Below, in pieces: positions 5,701-6,638 of a DNA stretch of 6,638 bases. The notes below the pieces were generated by a model that did no database searches, was not told the origin of the DNA, and saw only the letters and a program-made list of their open reading frames with translations. The position numbers and the translations under genes were made by a program. Source of the DNA: Acetobacteraceae bacterium (lineage in GTDB: Bacteria > Pseudomonadota > Alphaproteobacteria > Acetobacterales > Acetobacteraceae); contig JASHVY010000379.1 in the NCBI GenBank assembly GCA_030044345.1, positions 1 through 6,638 on the forward strand, written 5' to 3'. Numbering within the stretch: position 1 is the stretch's first letter; each line of letters begins with the position of its first letter.

Positions 5701-6159
5701 TCACGCACCGGTCGAGGCCGACATGTTCACCCTTTCGCGGATCTTGGCGAGGCAACGATTGAGAGAGGCCTTTTGCGTCCCGTTGAGTCGTTCGAAGTCG
5801 AGCAGGCTCAGAATGTACCAGCGCTCCCAGCGGGTGAGACAGTCACCGGCTTCGACCTTAAGGCAGTCATAGGCAACTGACACCGCATCGAGATCGTTTG
5901 CATCTTTCTGATCGAGCTGGAGGAGGCGATCTCGCGCATAGTCCTGATCGGTATAGTTCGAAGGCATCTCCTCGATATAATGCTGACGGCCAGTAAGGCA
6001 GCGTCTGGCGTGCGCCCAATTGGCAGCCCGTTCGGCTGCCTCCGCTATTTCGCTGACGAGCAGCGCTTCGATGTTTGCGTGCGCTCTTTCGGCCCGCCTC
6101 TCGACCTCAGCGAGGCCTCTCTGTTTGCCATCCGGCATCGGAAATACGCGTTTCGGCAT
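5701..6159 (-). CDS. Hypothetical protein, charged and helical, family not recognised
   Basis: From the ATG at 6159 this gives 152 residues beginning MPKRVFPMPDGKQ. A highly charged, Ala/Glu/Arg-rich, probably helical or coiled-coil segment (about residues 14-55, AEVERRAERAHANIEALL and on) is followed by a tyrosine/aspartate-rich part and a second helical half with WERWYILSLLDFERLNGTQKASL (about 112-134). There is no signal peptide, membrane helix or catalytic motif that I recognise, so a cytoplasmic structural or interaction role is as far as the sequence goes. GAAGGG 10 bases upstream supports this start. The frame extends to 6258 with in-frame ATGs at 6177 and 6258, but the added residues look unlike the rest and no clear ribosome site precedes the ATG at 6177. 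It stands alone, convergent with the transporter, so its neighbours give no functional hint. Confidence 0.6.
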   Translation of the reverse strand: MPKRVFPMPDGKQRGLAEVERRAERAHANIEALLVSEIAEAAERAANWAHARRCLTGRQHYIEEMPSNYTDQDYARDRLLQLDQKDANDLDAVSVAYDCLKVEAGDCLTRWERWYILSLLDFERLNGTQKASLNRCLAKIRERVNMSASTGA

Positions 6160-6638
6160 CTCAAAGCATCCCTTCATCGGATTCTTATATCGATACCATC
6201 TCGAAGGCAGGATGATATCGACGAAAAATCGACGCAAAGCGCCTTTGTAGAAGGGCAAAAGTAAGGATCCTCGATGGGGCTGGGGAGACTCCGGTGTTGG
6301 ACAACGAGGACGGAGGCAGAGCGCAGGCTTTCACAACAATACATAGCCGTATGCATCCTTATAAAGCGAGCGCGATACGATTTTTACGTGAAATTCTCGT
6401 CAAAATCTATTCATAAATCGACCTGCCTCGAGGAAACTGTGCTACGTACCGGCCTCGCTATAAAACTGTTCTCCTCCCGCCTTGACGCGCTTCCTGGATT
6501 GATAATCTCGGCATCACCACAAACATCAATAGTAATCCCAACGCGAAACCCGTCACTTCGAGCCTTCCCAACGCACACCAACTTTGCCTGGAAGTCGGCC
6601 GATCGCCTCACCCTTACAGGTGAGCATTACATCCGACG
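6160..6638. other. Upstream region of the hypothetical gene, no convincing gene
   Basis: This stretch should hold the promoter of the minus-strand hypothetical gene. A TATAAG (minus strand, near 6360) could be a -10 box but has no matching -35. The direct repeat ATCGACG appears twice about 6223-6238, flanking a run of A. A 66-codon minus-strand frame (6411-6611, GTG start) has third positions poorer in GC than the clear genes and only an AAGG touching its start, so it is not called as a gene. Confidence 0.4.

Noticed and set aside
6174..6356. 60-codon minus-strand frame upstream of the hypothetical gene
   Set aside because: Composition is Ser/Cys-rich and not protein-like, and the AAGG upstream is too close to its ATG.
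6411..6611. 66-codon minus-strand frame with GTG start
   Set aside because: Third codon positions are less GC-rich than in the clear genes, the AAGG motif touches the start codon, and no family is recognised.

Overview
The window looks like a GC-rich alphaproteobacterial chromosome or large replicon, probably Hyphomicrobiales (Rhizobiales). This rests on codon use, the style of the sigma-54 regulator and the sulfonate-related gene content. No rRNA, tRNA, CRISPR array or intact mobile element was seen, and the genus cannot be fixed from the sequence alone.

Layout. (1) 1-610, minus strand: an MsuE/SsuE-type NAD(P)H:FMN reductase, with a hairpin just after its stop. (2) 611-843: a compact control region holding a good -24/-12 (sigma-54) promoter reading into the reductase gene and, farther upstream, two matching inverted repeats placed like enhancer sites. 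(3) 844-2835, minus strand: a 663-residue regulator that joins a complete sigma-54 activator (AAA+ domain plus Fis-type helix-turn-helix) to a complete SsuA-like sulfonate-binding protein, without a signal peptide. (4) 2836-3850: about 1 kb without a convincing gene, AT-rich next to the regulator, with small palindromes and two mutually overlapping doubtful ORFs. (5) 3851-5179, plus strand: a 12-helix major facilitator transporter. (6) 5180-5700: non-coding or decayed sequence. (7) 5701-6159, minus strand: a 152-residue protein of unknown function. (8) 6160-6638: its upstream region, with no convincing gene.

How the parts may work together. The central reading is a self-contained sulfur-source switch. 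The regulator appears to carry its own sulfonate sensor in the form of an SsuA-like domain kept in the cytoplasm. It would bind the two inverted repeats just past the end of its own gene and drive the sigma-54 promoter of the flavin reductase, which supplies FMNH2 to a two-component monooxygenase that desulfonates organosulfur compounds. No monooxygenase or sulfonate ABC transporter lies in the window, so these must be elsewhere if the model is right. The divergent transporter could import a related substrate, but only its position suggests this.
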